A stretch of 64,000 nt of DNA from Phymorhynchus buccinoides (taxonomy: Eukaryota > Mollusca > Gastropoda > Neogastropoda > Raphitomidae). Below the pieces are notes generated by a model. The model searched no databases, had not been told where the DNA came from, and saw nothing but the letters and a program-made list of their open reading frames with translations. The first letter of the stretch is position 1; each line of letters begins with the position of its first letter. A program made the position numbers and the translations under genes. Where the stretch lies: positions 24,949,446 to 25,013,445 of the forward strand of contig CM065711.1 in NCBI GenBank assembly GCA_017654935.2, written 5' to 3'. Below, piece by piece: positions 1 to 11,046 of this stretch.

Positions 1-1240
1 TATTGTTTTTGAGGACTCTGGGCTCCCATACCTTACCTTTAGAATTAATTTTTTTCAGTTTCTTCCAAGCTTTACTTAAATCTTTGTAATCTAAAATGTC
101 TTCATTATCTTGGAAAAAGTCTCGTTTAGCTTTGTTGATGATATCGTCACAATGCTCCTCGGCTTCTGTCTTAAGAATATGATTGGGGGGGGTAGGGTGT
201 AAATCGAAGCGATTGCAGGCCTTCTTTTTGGCCTGCACTGCCTGCTTGACTCTACCATTCCACCACGGTTTGGCTTTAGGTTTATCAGAGCCAAGCAGGG
301 GGAGTACAGGCACCGACTTGTCACAGGCCTGCAATATAGCTTGTCTAATGTTATTATAATATGGTTCTATCTGTTCGTGTTCGGTATTTTCGATGTTATA
401 TTTGTTTAAAAGTGAGCGGAATAAGTGCCAGTTAGCCTTGTCAAAGTTATATTTAGGTTGTTGTTTTTCTGTTGTATTGGTTTGTTCGTGCGGTACGTTG
501 AATTCGATTGAAATTGGTTTATGATCGGAAAAAAGTGTATCAGAAAAGGGATACCACTCGTGACTCACTACGAAGTTAGGGGAGACGAGAGATAAATCAA
601 TGGCGGTCGGTTTGTGATTCGGACTATCGGGAAATCTAGTGGCTGAGCCATCATTTAAAAGTACAAGATCGGAATTAATAATGTCATGGAAAAGTTTGGT
701 ACCTCCAGAATCGGGGCCAGAATTAAAGGCCTCCCAGGCAGGGTGGTGGGCGTTAAAGTCCCCCACCACTACCCAGGAGACAGACTTAGAAAGTGAAGAT
801 AGCCAGTCACGAGTGGCATTGGCATTGTAGCCTTTTGGAAAATAGAGGTTGACTAGATTTGTTGTGGTGCCATTGACGGTCAGTTGAATAGTGTTAGAAT
901 AAGTTGTGTTGTTGTCGGTGACTATTGGTGAAGTAATTGAAAGGTATTTAGTGTGTTGACTTATATAAGTTGCGGTATACACCCTACCATTTTCGTTACT
1001 GACATTAGGGGGATATTGATAGCCGAAAATTTTGGGAAGTTCGGAAAATTTTGTACTTAGGGACTGTAAACATAAAATTTGATATTTGGTCTTATTAGTT
1101 TCTAAAAAGTGTATTAAATGGTCAATGGTTCTTGCAATGGAACGACAGTTCCATTGCAAGATACTAAAATTTGGTGCTGCGATTTTAGTGCTTAAAAGGG
1201 AGGTTACTACTATAATGATACTATAATTAGAATGGTGGGG
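1..1240 (-). CDS. LINE ORF2, AP-endonuclease domain (partial, runs off window)
   Basis: The minus frame stays open from 1240 to the window edge and reads as the N-terminal apurinic-type endonuclease of a non-LTR retrotransposon ORF2, the enzyme that nicks target DNA for target-primed reverse transcription. Visible motifs are LQWNCRSI near the start (about 1135-1165), GDFNAHHPAW (about 740-765) and SDHKPI (about 510-530), followed by the usual linker with a KPWWNGRVKQA stretch. The reverse transcriptase lies beyond position 1. No ATG occurs between the upstream in-frame stop (1241-1243) and the first motif, so translation may depend on reinitiation, or the start is damaged. The segment that normally carries the metal-binding glutamate (CLQE) reads CLQSLS here, so catalysis is doubtful. 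Family assignment is firm; the clade (Jockey/I/CR1-like) is inference. Confidence 0.85.
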
Positions 1241-1483
1241 TTATATTTTTTGTTGTTGGGCCTTCCGGGAGGACTGTGACGACATCCTACCCTTGCCCTC
1301 CTGACTGCTAGAGCCCGGACTTCCGCAGGCCAACTCTGCCAGTCTCATGAGGCTGCTTCCTGGACCCATTTGGATAGTTGAAGGGTCACAGGTGGGGGGC
1401 AGGAGGGAAGCTAGTCCCTCCAACAGAATTTTTGGTTTATTAGTGACTCTGGCCCTGGCAAAATGCTTGAGGACTTCAGTCAT
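1241..1483 (-). CDS. small ORF between LINE ORF1 and ORF2, probably the displaced ORF1 C-terminus
   Basis: An 80-codon ORF starts with an ATG overlapping the ORF1 stop (ATGACTGA arrangement) and ends one stop codon before the open endonuclease frame, in that same frame. Its sequence has no recognised domain; the basic, serine- and glutamine-rich end resembles a normal ORF1 tail. Two readings are possible. It may be the true C-terminus of ORF1, displaced by an indel in the long G run at 1550-1580, which is a likely assembly error site. Or it may be a short bridge ORF used for translational coupling to ORF2. I favour the first. Confidence 0.4.
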   Translation of the reverse strand: MTEVLKHFARARVTNKPKILLEGLASLLPPTCDPSTIQMGPGSSLMRLAELACGSPGSSSQEGKGRMSSQSSRKAQQQKI

Positions 1484-3362
1484 GAAGACCTCTGCAGGGG
1501 ATTTCCCGTTGTTTTGTTGGGTAGAGGGGGTGGGAAGGAGAGGACACTGGGGGGGAGGGGGGGGGGGGGGGGGGGGGGAGGGGTGCTGGAGACTTGGGGG
1601 GTGGAGTGGTGGTAGTCAGATTTGTGTGTAATTTGAATAATTTATCCATATGTGTGGTGAGTTTGTCCATCATTGTTGCTGTCTGTTTGTTGATTTTTTC
1701 GGTTATGAGGTCATTAATGCGTGTTTGGGTGTTTTGTTGCGCGGCTTGTTGTTTTGCTTTTGTTGCCTTGTTACGTAGATTTCTTGTGATTGTACTTGAG
1801 AGCCTTGTTCTTGTTGAAAGGCGAACTGTGGGGGGCAGTGAGGCGGGGGTGAGGGGGGGGGGAGGGGCTTGGTTGGGGAACGGGGTGGGGATGTTGTTGG
1901 GTGTGGGTGGTTGTGTTGTGAGTGCAGGGGTCTTTGCTTGCTGTGTCGATCTTCTTGACACAGCAGAGGCGTAGGTATTTATGGGCACTTGTTGTTGTTG
2001 TTGTTGGGGGGGCATGCGCCACGAGGGGTCAACTTCAGGGGGGGGGGAGGGGGGGGCACGATTTTGTTGTTTCTGTTCATCTTCTGCTGTCAGGGCCAAT
2101 TTGGCCCTGCGTATGGCTTCTGCGTATGTAATGAAGACCTCAGCCCTAATTTTGTTGGCCTTAAGTCTAAGTTGGAATTGGGGGCAGCCATTGTAGGCTG
2201 CCGAGTGTGGGCCCCCGCAGTTTATACACTTGGCCGTGTGAGCCACGCAGTCCTTGGCTGCGTGGCCGGGCCCGGCACACTTTGTACATATTTGTTTTGG
2301 TGCACGGCATTGATCTTGGTTGTGGCCCAGCCGTGCACACTTTCGACACCTACGTACGGGGGCCACAAAAGGGTGAACTACAAATTCAGTGATAGAGATG
2401 TTTGTGAGCTTGGGGAGGATAGGTTTGTTGAACGTAATCTTGACGGCTTTTGATGAAGTGCCGTCTCTGTTCCGGAGGCGCATGATGGCCTTGGCGTCAG
2501 CAATGTAGGGGAGAAGATCTTGTATGTTTTCACTGAGGGGTATGGGTTTTATTACCCCCTCAGTGGCAGTGGATGGAATGGTGCATTTAATTGGGATTTT
2601 GGATACTTCGGTCATTTTGGAGAGGCGTGTTTGTTGTTCTTGTGTTTGGCAGCCTATGAGCCACCGGCCGCCGGCCAAGGGTCTTTGGCTGAGGATTGTT
2701 CCTATGGAGTTTGTCCAGAGTTTCATCTGGGACAAGGGCCCCAGGCCGCTGATGGTAGCGGGGCCTGTGCCCAAGTCCTGAACGATCACGGGGTGTTTAA
2801 CGAATGTTGGGGGTGGCTGTGGTTGGGTGTTTGTACGAAAGAATCGTGGGGGTTGTTTTTTGGGAAGTTGTTGTTGTTGTTGTTGTTGTTGTGAGTTTTC
2901 GTCGGACATGTAAATTTCTGTCTCAACGTCAGGGGCTGTGTTATCCTGTTTGTTGCTAGCATCACTCAACAAGGAGTCGATGCTGTTGGATTGTCTTACT
3001 GGTGATGTTATTTCTATGTCAGCTGCATGCTCTACTTGTTGTGCGTGTGACACTCCGTCAGTGGGGGGGAGGGGGGCGTGGCCCTCTCCCTCCATGATCG
3101 CGAGTTCTTCTTTCGTTTTCTTGTTGTTTGGGGAGCTTGGATCGGGGGATCTAGGCTCCGAACCTGACTTTCGTTGTCTTTTGTTAAGTCGTTTTTGGGT
3201 GGGAGTGAAGAGGTGAAACACCCCTTCAACTGTGGATCCCTTTGGGGAGTCAGTGAAAACTGATTCATTTAACGATGTGTTGGGGCTTGGAGACTGTGGT
3301 GTCTCCCTGTCTGTATGGGGAGGGGGGGGGTTACCCCCCCCTTTTTTCTGACTTTCGCTCAT
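1476..3362 (-). CDS. LINE ORF1, gag-like zinc-knuckle RNA-binding protein
   Basis: A protein of about 628 residues from the ATG at 3360-3362 (an earlier in-frame TTG at 3383 is not a likely start). The N-terminal third is low-complexity and charged with a polyglutamine run. The middle holds three CCHC-type zinc knuckles in a row (CRKCARLGHNQDQC, CTKCAGPGHAAKDC, CINCGGPHSAAYNGC), the signature of gag-like ORF1 proteins that coat element RNA. The C-terminal third is rich in Pro, Gln and Thr and ends in a polyproline stretch encoded by the G/C homopolymer at 1550-1580. It lies directly upstream of the endonuclease ORF on the same strand, the expected ORF1-ORF2 order. The frame is open throughout, so this may be a fairly young insertion. 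Confidence 0.85.
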   Translation of the reverse strand: MSESQKKGGGNPPPPHTDRETPQSPSPNTSLNESVFTDSPKGSTVEGVFHLFTPTQKRLNKRQRKSGSEPRSPDPSSPNNKKTKEELAIMEGEGHAPLPPTDGVSHAQQVEHAADIEITSPVRQSNSIDSLLSDASNKQDNTAPDVETEIYMSDENSQQQQQQQQLPKKQPPRFFRTNTQPQPPPTFVKHPVIVQDLGTGPATISGLGPLSQMKLWTNSIGTILSQRPLAGGRWLIGCQTQEQQTRLSKMTEVSKIPIKCTIPSTATEGVIKPIPLSENIQDLLPYIADAKAIMRLRNRDGTSSKAVKITFNKPILPKLTNISITEFVVHPFVAPVRRCRKCARLGHNQDQCRAPKQICTKCAGPGHAAKDCVAHTAKCINCGGPHSAAYNGCPQFQLRLKANKIRAEVFITYAEAIRRAKLALTAEDEQKQQNRAPPSPPPEVDPSWRMPPQQQQQQVPINTYASAVSRRSTQQAKTPALTTQPPTPNNIPTPFPNQAPPPPLTPASLPPTVRLSTRTRLSSTITRNLRNKATKAKQQAAQQNTQTRINDLITEKINKQTATMMDKLTTHMDKLFKLHTNLTTTTPPPKSPAPLPPPPPPPSPPVSSPSHPLYPTKQREIPCRGLHD

Positions 3363-3905
3363 TTCACTACTGATCACATTCAATGAAAATGAAAAACAAG
3401 GGCAAAAATCATAAAGAGGAAAAAATGTTTTGTTAGATAAAAATATATATCAACAAAGAGGTACAAGGGTGCCAACCCGGAACAAGAGGAACTACACTTA
3501 ATCTAAGTAAGGCTGTTATGAAAGATGAGGCCTAAGAGTGAACTTAGGACTCGGTCTGAACCGAGATTTCTATTTACTCACATGAGTCTTAAAAAAAAAA
3601 AAAACAGGAGGAGAGGGCCCAGGATCGAGGAGGAGCCTCGCGAATTGTGGGCGTGGCGTTGTTGTGGTGCCGTTCGCTCGTTCCAGTAGTGGTGGCACCT
3701 TTTGATTTGAGGCGAAGTGAAGTGGGCGCAGATAGGCCGAAGCCTAGTGGTAGCTGCGTGGAGTGTAGTTATCCTCCCCTTTAGTGGGGTGTAGAGTGGG
3801 CGCTGTAGTAGCGCGTTTCTTCTTTTCTAGTCCGTTCGTCTGTTGTTTTCTCAGCGTCGCTTTATTCGGGAGCTCAGGTGTGCTCGCTTCGGCGGCTAGG
3901 CAGTG
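3363..3905 (-). other. probable 5' UTR/promoter side of the LINE
   Basis: A noncoding stretch between the LINE ORF1 start and the first gap. It is GC-richer near 3600-3900 and contains an A run at about 3590-3604. By position it should hold the LINE 5' UTR, but I see no motif that proves it or fixes the 5' end. Confidence 0.35.
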
Positions 3906-4405
3906 NNNNNNNNNNNNNNNNNNNNNNNNNNNNNNNNNNNNNNNNNNNNNNNNNNNNNNNNNNNNNNNNNNNNNNNNNNNNNNNNNNNNNNNNNNNNNNN
4001 NNNNNNNNNNNNNNNNNNNNNNNNNNNNNNNNNNNNNNNNNNNNNNNNNNNNNNNNNNNNNNNNNNNNNNNNNNNNNNNNNNNNNNNNNNNNNNNNNNNN
4101 NNNNNNNNNNNNNNNNNNNNNNNNNNNNNNNNNNNNNNNNNNNNNNNNNNNNNNNNNNNNNNNNNNNNNNNNNNNNNNNNNNNNNNNNNNNNNNNNNNNN
4201 NNNNNNNNNNNNNNNNNNNNNNNNNNNNNNNNNNNNNNNNNNNNNNNNNNNNNNNNNNNNNNNNNNNNNNNNNNNNNNNNNNNNNNNNNNNNNNNNNNNN
4301 NNNNNNNNNNNNNNNNNNNNNNNNNNNNNNNNNNNNNNNNNNNNNNNNNNNNNNNNNNNNNNNNNNNNNNNNNNNNNNNNNNNNNNNNNNNNNNNNNNNN
4401 NNNNN
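3906..4405. other. assembly gap (500 N)
   Basis: Exactly 500 N, the usual placeholder for a gap of unknown size. The sequence to its right is a copy of the dispersed repeat also found at 5095-5172 and next to the third gap. Confidence 0.99.
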
Positions 4406-5172
4406 CACACCATTAAACGTTCCTCTTATATATAGTTTGCTTGAAAAAAAATAGTTTTGTGTCCAATGTTTAAGTTTGTGAGCCTAAGAAAGAAACTGAA
4501 TAACTTTAATTTTAACTTTACAATTTATTCTGTGTTCTGAAAGAAATAAGAAAATAATGTGCTGATTTACTTTTTCTCCCAATGGGGGGATAGACAATGC
4601 CTATGCAAAGACAGCTGTTTCGTCGTTTGAGAAAGACTCTTCAGTTTGCATGTCGGCCTGCAAAGAATGTCGCGAATGAATGAAATATAGTGTTTTACGT
4701 CCTCAATGCAAAGTATGTCCACAGTGAACATTCAAACTGAGCTAGAAGACTTTCTACAAGAGAAAGGTTGTCCTCTTTGCACCAGATTGAAAGTCCACAA
4801 TAAAAGCAAACCAGCACTTAATTCAAAAGAAATGGTAAAAATCTTGTGTAAAATAACAAAAAATAATAATGTTCTAAAATTACAATCCCTCGAAGAGAGT
4901 AGAAGAGATGGAATGCCATGTTGGTGGATCCAGTGAAGGATTCAATAAGGGAGGTAATAGAAATCGTAGTAAACACCAACATACTCCCGGTGTGGAGGAA
5001 TGTAGAGAGGTGTGCTTGGGTCAGGTAGACTGATGCGCTTTCCTTCTTCCAAGTATAATATAAACGTACAAGAATTGAAGAAGAAAAAACAACCACACCA
5101 TTAAACTTTCCTCTTATATATATAGTTTGCTTGAAAAAACTTGTTTTGTGTCCAATATTTAAGTTTGTGAGT
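4406..5172 (+). repeat. dispersed repeat, two copies of a shared terminal module
   Basis: The module at 4406-4481 (CACACCATTAAACGTTCC onward) returns at 5095-5172 and at 59062-59140 with few changes. The segment before the second copy (about 5030-5095) is almost identical to 59001-59062. A second block, 4620-4900 (CAGCTGTTTCG, then AAGCAAACCAGCAC and AATAATAATGTTCT), matches 50205-50430. A third block (TTTCTCCCAATGGGG, 4568-4620) matches 45785-45845. This is a composite repeat family with no recognised coding capacity. Confidence 0.75.
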
Positions 5173-5212
5173 TTATATATATTATATATATATATATATA
5201 TATAGTATATAT

Positions 5213-5266
<54 letters not shown>
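5173..5266. repeat. (TA)n and (GA)n microsatellites
   Basis: A TA-rich run (about 5173-5212) is followed by an almost pure GA run (about 5215-5262). The reading frames through it (SLSLSL repeats) are not genes. Confidence 0.95.
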
Positions 5267-5267
<1 letters not shown>

Positions 5268-5269
5268 AC

Positions 5270-6050
5270 ACACACACCTGCTTGTATATCTAAATAATAT
5301 GCGTGCCAATAAGAATTTTTAATCTCTATTTTCTCCTAAGTCCGCGGCGATTTTTGCCTTCAACTGTGAAATATAGGGGCACGTGTAGGTGCTTAACAGT
5401 TCTTCCAAGTGAAATTCGCCAAGTCGTCGTTTAAAGCCGGGATTTCACATAAAATTTGCTTAACGGAGGGAGTGATCTGAAAGAAAGACAGTTTCACGGA
5501 ATAGCCGTGACGTCATATCCTTTTCAAACATCCTTTTCAAACTTATGTTTCTTCGTGTGGGGACCTGTGGAACGACTTGGGCAGGTAAATCTCATCTATA
5601 TTATATTACTGGTGACGCTAAGCGTTCCATCTGTATCTCCTCCGTTGAAAGTTGGAGTACTGTTAGCTGATAGGTCCCTCTAGAGATTCCGCCCAGTCTT
5701 TAGCGAGTAGCAAAATGTGTCGTCTGCTAAAAACGGTTCATGTTTTAGACTGCGCGTGTGCTAACAGAAAGCAGAGTCTAGGCCTAACTCAATGCACATA
5801 GAAACTTCTATGGTTGCTTTGGTTTAAAAGAATGGAGAGGGGAGGGGGAGGGGTGGCTAGGAAGGAGAAGAGGGAGGCGAGTAGGGCTTTTTTTTTTACA
5901 AATAGTTCCTCTACGTTCTGGAAGTTTTGTGTTTGGTCTAACCATATTTGTTTTGAAAGGTGCATAACGGAGAATAACGCATCTGAGCTCATGAATTGAC
6001 AGGAAACCGAGCAAGCAATGATAAGTGTGTGCTGTCTACTACAGTGTGTG

Positions 6051-6128
<78 letters not shown>

Positions 6129-6430
6129 TTTGCTTAACTCTCTCCACTCTCTTTTTCTTTTCTCTCTGTCTTGCCTTTAGGTCTGTTTCTGCTGTATACC
6201 ATTTATGTCAAACGTGTGTGCTCGCTTTGTATTGCATTTTTGTTTGAATGCGTTATGAATGCTAACGTGCGTTGTGTGTGTGCGCTTTGATTTGATTTAT
6301 ATCAAGATTCAGCGCCGTATAAATACCGTATGTTGTTGTTGTTGTTGTGTGTCCACAACATTTAGGCACCTACTTTTCTCAAAGTGACAAAACCTAAGAC
6401 TGTTCTGTGCTTTCATGAAGCTGCGTCAGG
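5270..6430. other. no gene seen; (GT)n at 6052-6126
   Basis: Unique-looking sequence without a convincing ORF, holding a GT microsatellite at about 6052-6126. I see no exon-like open stretch with splice borders that I could defend. Confidence 0.6.
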
Positions 6431-6431
6431 T

Positions 6432-6800
6432 GTCCGACTTGACTGCTTTCCCTTCTTCCTCTTATAACAAAATTTTTACATCGACTTTCGAAGAAGCCTT
6501 GATAGCTCAATAGGTAAAGCGGCGCGTCCGCAAATCAGTAGGTCGCGGCACGCACTTCTATATACGTCCGTGGTTGCGGGTTCGAGTCTGCCCCTCGACA
6601 CAGTTTTTTTTTTTTTTTTTTTTTTTTTTTTGGGGGGGGGCATCATTTTTTTTTAAAGGAGAGGGGAGTGGGCGGAAGGGAGGGGGCACCACCACATATT
6701 TTTTGGTCTCTTTTCTTCATTACTTTCATCTAACCAGTTCTTCTTCTTCTTCTTCTTCTTCGATCGCTCAATTATGAATGCAGATGCTTCATGCTGCCGT
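6432..6800 (+). mobile_element. tRNA-derived SINE-like repeat, copy 1
   Basis: The body from 6496 looks like a tRNA promoter region. A box A-like TAGCTCAATAGGTAAAGC (6503-6520) and a box B-like GGTTCGAGTC (6579-6588) are followed by a long T run. The leader (CTGCTTTCCCTTCTTCCTCTT) and the downstream module (CTTCTTCGATCGCTCA... ATGCTGCC, 6730-6798) recur at 27245-27300 and 26906-26960. The arm between the boxes is too long and does not fold as a normal tRNA, so I call it a SINE-like repeat rather than a tRNA gene. Confidence 0.6.
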
Positions 6801-6934
6801 GCGGAGCACGGGTTTATCTAGTATATATATACTAGCCGATTAAAAAATTGGACGGAGCCAGGTTCAAACTCGGAACGTTCGTGTGAGAGTGCGACGCCTA
6901 GCCCACTCGGCTGTGGTTTTGTCTCTGCCCTGAG

Positions 6935-7150
6935 AGAGAAAATGGAGTTTTACGTCCTCTTGGTCTGAATCAGACACATATGGGACATTTGTAAATACAA
7001 ATATGGTGGGAACAATACTGGAGGCAATGCCCGGAGGCAGTACGAAACCAGTAAAGTCCCGATTTTTAAAATGAATACAGATAGCTGTAGCGGTGACCAC
7101 GCCTCGGTTAAACCTCATCGGCTATGGCACTGCCACAAGTACTGTCTTGA
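6935..7150 (+). repeat. dispersed repeat A, copy 1
   Basis: About 210 bp, starting AATGGAGTTTTACGTCC and ending GGCACTGCCACAAGT, match 36758-36970 closely in the same orientation. The copies differ mainly by single-base indels. No coding potential is recognised. Confidence 0.85.
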
Positions 7151-7400
7151 TTTGCAAGGAATATGCTTCTCTGCCCTGAGTGTAAAATTTAGCCTTTTAT
7201 ATTTTTCAAAATATAGTTGTACTGCTCGACTGACCCCAACTTTGACCCACTGCTCGACTGACCCGATCTTTGACTAATTACGCTAATTACGGAGCGTGTT
7301 GCAAAATGTAATGTACCCTACCTTCAGCATGGGTCATCCCTCTGGATACTGTGAAAGTTTGGCGGCGCTAAAACCACGCTAGATACGGTTGCATAGACAC

Positions 7401-7403
<3 letters not shown>

Positions 7404-7485
<82 letters not shown>
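7404..7485. repeat. (CA)n microsatellite
   Basis: About 80 bp of near-pure CA directly precede the 5'-truncated LINE fragment. Confidence 0.95.
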
Positions 7486-7487
<2 letters not shown>

Positions 7488-8560
7488 TTTACTTCTAAAC
7501 TGTTGACAAAATCAGGTGTAAATCAAAAGAACTTGGCTGTGCGTTTTCCAGTAAGTCCCATTCCAAACTGGGAGCTTTGCAAGGCAAAATTTGATTATAA
7601 CTACACAACTATATCTAAAAATGATAACATTAACATTCTTGCCTGTGAGGCTAAATCTCATATCAACAATTGTTATCCCAATCATTTCAAAATTTTTACT
7701 GACGGTTCTTTACTAGACAATAATGCAGGCTGTGGATTTGTCATTCCCACTTTAAAAATCGAAAAATCTTTTTATCTTGGTAAAGACTTCTCCATTTTCA
7801 CAGCTGAATTAGTAGCAATTTTAATGGCTATTCAGTATGTTATAGATGTTCCATTTAACTTCTACGGTGTTCTTTTTTTGTGTAGATTCTAAATCTGTTC
7901 TTCAAGCTTTAGAATCAACAAGTCCAAAAACCAGGGCTGAAATCATTACAGAAATTAGAATACTTATCCATATTCTTATATTAAGAGGCATCACAGTTGA
8001 CTTTTGTTGGATCCCATCTCATTGTTCGATTTCTGGAAATGAATGGGCTGATCGTACTGCTCGGGCAGGGGCAAACAAATCTGCTAATTCTACGGATATT
8101 CACATTCCCTGGAGTTTGCAAGAAGGCAAGAGCTTCTTTTGAACATTTTGATAAAATCTACAAAGAATCTATGCTTCACAAAATACATAAACCTGAATCT
8201 TCCATAAAGTGTTGTTTAAACTCCCGATCATGGAAGTCTCAGAAAAGAGATTCCTTAGTAAATTATGTATTTCTTAATAGAAATGTAAACAAACATCCAA
8301 GACGCCTTAAAAAGTTTGTTTCACTACTTTATAGACTTAAGCTAAATGCTTTTAAAACTAAATTCACAAAAAATCTTCAATGTGTATGCGGTGCTATTGA
8401 TAATTGTACAACAACACACATTCTATATTATTGCCCTTATTTTGAATCGGCCCTATCAGAATTCAGAAAAGATGAATCCAAATGTATATTCCAAGATGCG
8501 GTATCTCTTTTGAATTTTGTACAAACTTTAATGTTAAGTCCATTTGGCTCGTTTCTATGA
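7486..8560 (+). pseudogene. 3' end of a LINE ORF2 with RNase H domain (frameshifted)
   Basis: Three consecutive frames give the end of a non-LTR retrotransposon polyprotein. An RNase H domain has its acidic residues in TDGS (about 7700), AELVA (about 7805), DSKSV (about 7890) and ADRTA (about 8050), with the IPSHCSISGNE motif before the last. A C-terminal module with a cysteine/histidine cluster (CVCGAIDNCTTTHILYYCPYF, near 8385-8445) follows. Frame changes occur at about 7875-7890 and 8125-8140. RNase H in this position is typical of the I-type group of LINEs. Everything upstream is missing, so this is a 5'-truncated dead copy. A relative sits on the other strand at 56.5-57.5 kb. Confidence 0.85.
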
Positions 8561-8844
8561 TTGCTGTTGGGTTTTTGTTGATAGAATGTTTGCATTTTTA
8601 TTTTATAATAGTTCAATTCTGGAGTTTTTATTTTATTTTATTATCATTATTATTTTTTGTGTGTTTTAATTTTTTTTTTAAAAACTGTTTTAACTAAGCA
8701 TACATCCCCTAATGTTACTTATAAATATGCACTTTAAGCACACACAGATACACATGCACATTCCCACGCGCACACACTCACACACACACTTTCATGTCTA
8801 ATATCACTTCTAAGTGAAAAGACGTTAAATTAAAGAACAACAAC

Positions 8845-8847
<3 letters not shown>
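8561..8847 (+). other. LINE 3' UTR and tail
   Basis: An AT-rich noncoding stretch ends in GACGTTAAATTAAAGAACAACAACAAC and runs straight into (CA)n, as expected for a LINE 3' terminus. A similar GACGTTAAATAAA motif ends the relic at 56471-56510 on the minus strand. Confidence 0.6.
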
Positions 8848-9900
<1,053 letters not shown>

Positions 9901-10378
9901 ATACGAAACTGTATGTCCAATATGTGCTTGCTTGTTTGTGTGTCTGCGTCTGTTTAAACTCGTTCATTTTTTAAATGAAACTGTGTGTCCGGAAGTAGAG
10001 AACTACATACACGCCCAAACTCACGAAACATTGCAGTCGATAACGTCGATAGCGTCATGATAGATATTGTCATTTTGAATGCGAGTAATTGGTGAAAAAA
10101 GGTGTTTCCTTTCAGGAGCTGGCAGGTTCATTCTTAAAGGGGCACCCTGACTGAAGAGGTTTAGCAAGAGACACGTCGAGGTCACCAGAAAGACAGCCTT
10201 TTCAAGGATCGGAACACTCACTTTGCTCTGGTTTCCTGTAGAAATGAAACCGTCAAAGCGGCGGTTTCTCCTTGGCGGAGTTGCCGGAGAGATAAGCCAT
10301 TTTGGTTGGGGTGGGTGGAGGCCACCGAGAGTGGTTGAAGCTTTTTCTTCTTTGTAGTGCAGTAAAAATAATAATGGG
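9901..10378. other. no gene seen, left flank of the Polinton
   Basis: Ordinary-composition sequence with no supported coding region. Composition changes sharply to AT-rich at about 10500. Confidence 0.5.
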
Positions 10379-10499
10379 AGAGAACGTAAGAATACCAAGT
10401 CTGGCTCCAAAAAAAAAAAATCCCTTCATAAAGCACGTTGCACGCACTTTATGGAGGGTTATTTTTTCCCGATCCAGACTGGGCATTCTTACGTTCTCT
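10379..10499. repeat. 121-bp imperfect palindrome at the Polinton left border
   Basis: The left arm begins AGAGAACGTAAGAAT and runs to about 10432. The right arm ends ATTCTTACGTTCTCT at 10499. About 50 bp of each arm pair with scattered mismatches around a loop of about 13 bases (CACGTTGCACGCA). It stands exactly where host-like sequence changes into the AT-rich element. It may be a terminal repeat, since Polinton termini commonly begin AG and end CT, or an independent foldback element. I find no convincing target-site duplication around it and no second copy at the right end. Confidence 0.7.
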
Positions 10500-11046
10500 T
10501 AGGTCATTTCCTTTATTTATTCTCATTTATAAACAAAATCCTAACCCAAAAAATTACAGGCAAACCTTCCTTTTGGTTCAGACTTTAGATATAAAAACAC
10601 TACTTTAAGAGGTAAAAAAGAGCACAAAATTAGACTTTCCTTTAGGAGGAAAAAACACTACTTTTAGTGGACAAAACCCCCAAAAAAAAACCATCACCAT
10701 AGAATGGGGAAATCCCGATTGAGTCATCACTACCTACATAACAGGGAATTCCCGATTAAGTAGCCATCTATTTTAGGTAAATTAAACAGTCCTTTTGTTT
10801 AAATTACACCTAATGTTTAAAAAGCGGGTTGTTTTATAAACTATTGTGGAAACTGAATAAAGACATTATTGTTTAGTTGTTGTACTATTTGATTAAAACT
10901 TTTAGAATAAAGAACTAACTAAATAAGTTAAATTATTATTGTTTTGATCAAATAAATAACAAGTAAACCATCATAGATATTTTGCAAGATTTGTTATCTA
11001 TATAATACTGTGTTTAGTAAAGTGGAAAAAAAAGTTCAGACAACTG
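10500..11046. other. Polinton left noncoding region, outer part
   Basis: AT-rich, no ORF. It contains near-repeats such as ACACTACTTT(TA)AG at about 10597 and 10650 and AATCCCGATTGAGT / TTCCCGATTAAGT at about 10710 and 10748. Such short direct repeats could be protein-binding sites, but nothing identifies them. Confidence 0.4.

Noticed and set aside
1594..3216. Plus-strand ORFs opposite the LINE ORF1
   Set aside because: They are antisense shadows of the zinc-knuckle gene, with G/V/C-rich nonsense composition.
3906..4405. Long ORFs of X residues across the N runs (also at 38466-38965 and 58501-59000)
   Set aside because: They exist only because N codons are not read as stops; there is no sequence.
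6496..6600. A true tRNA gene
   Set aside because: Boxes A and B are recognisable, but the spacing is far too long, the arms do not pair as a tRNA, and the unit belongs to a dispersed repeat.
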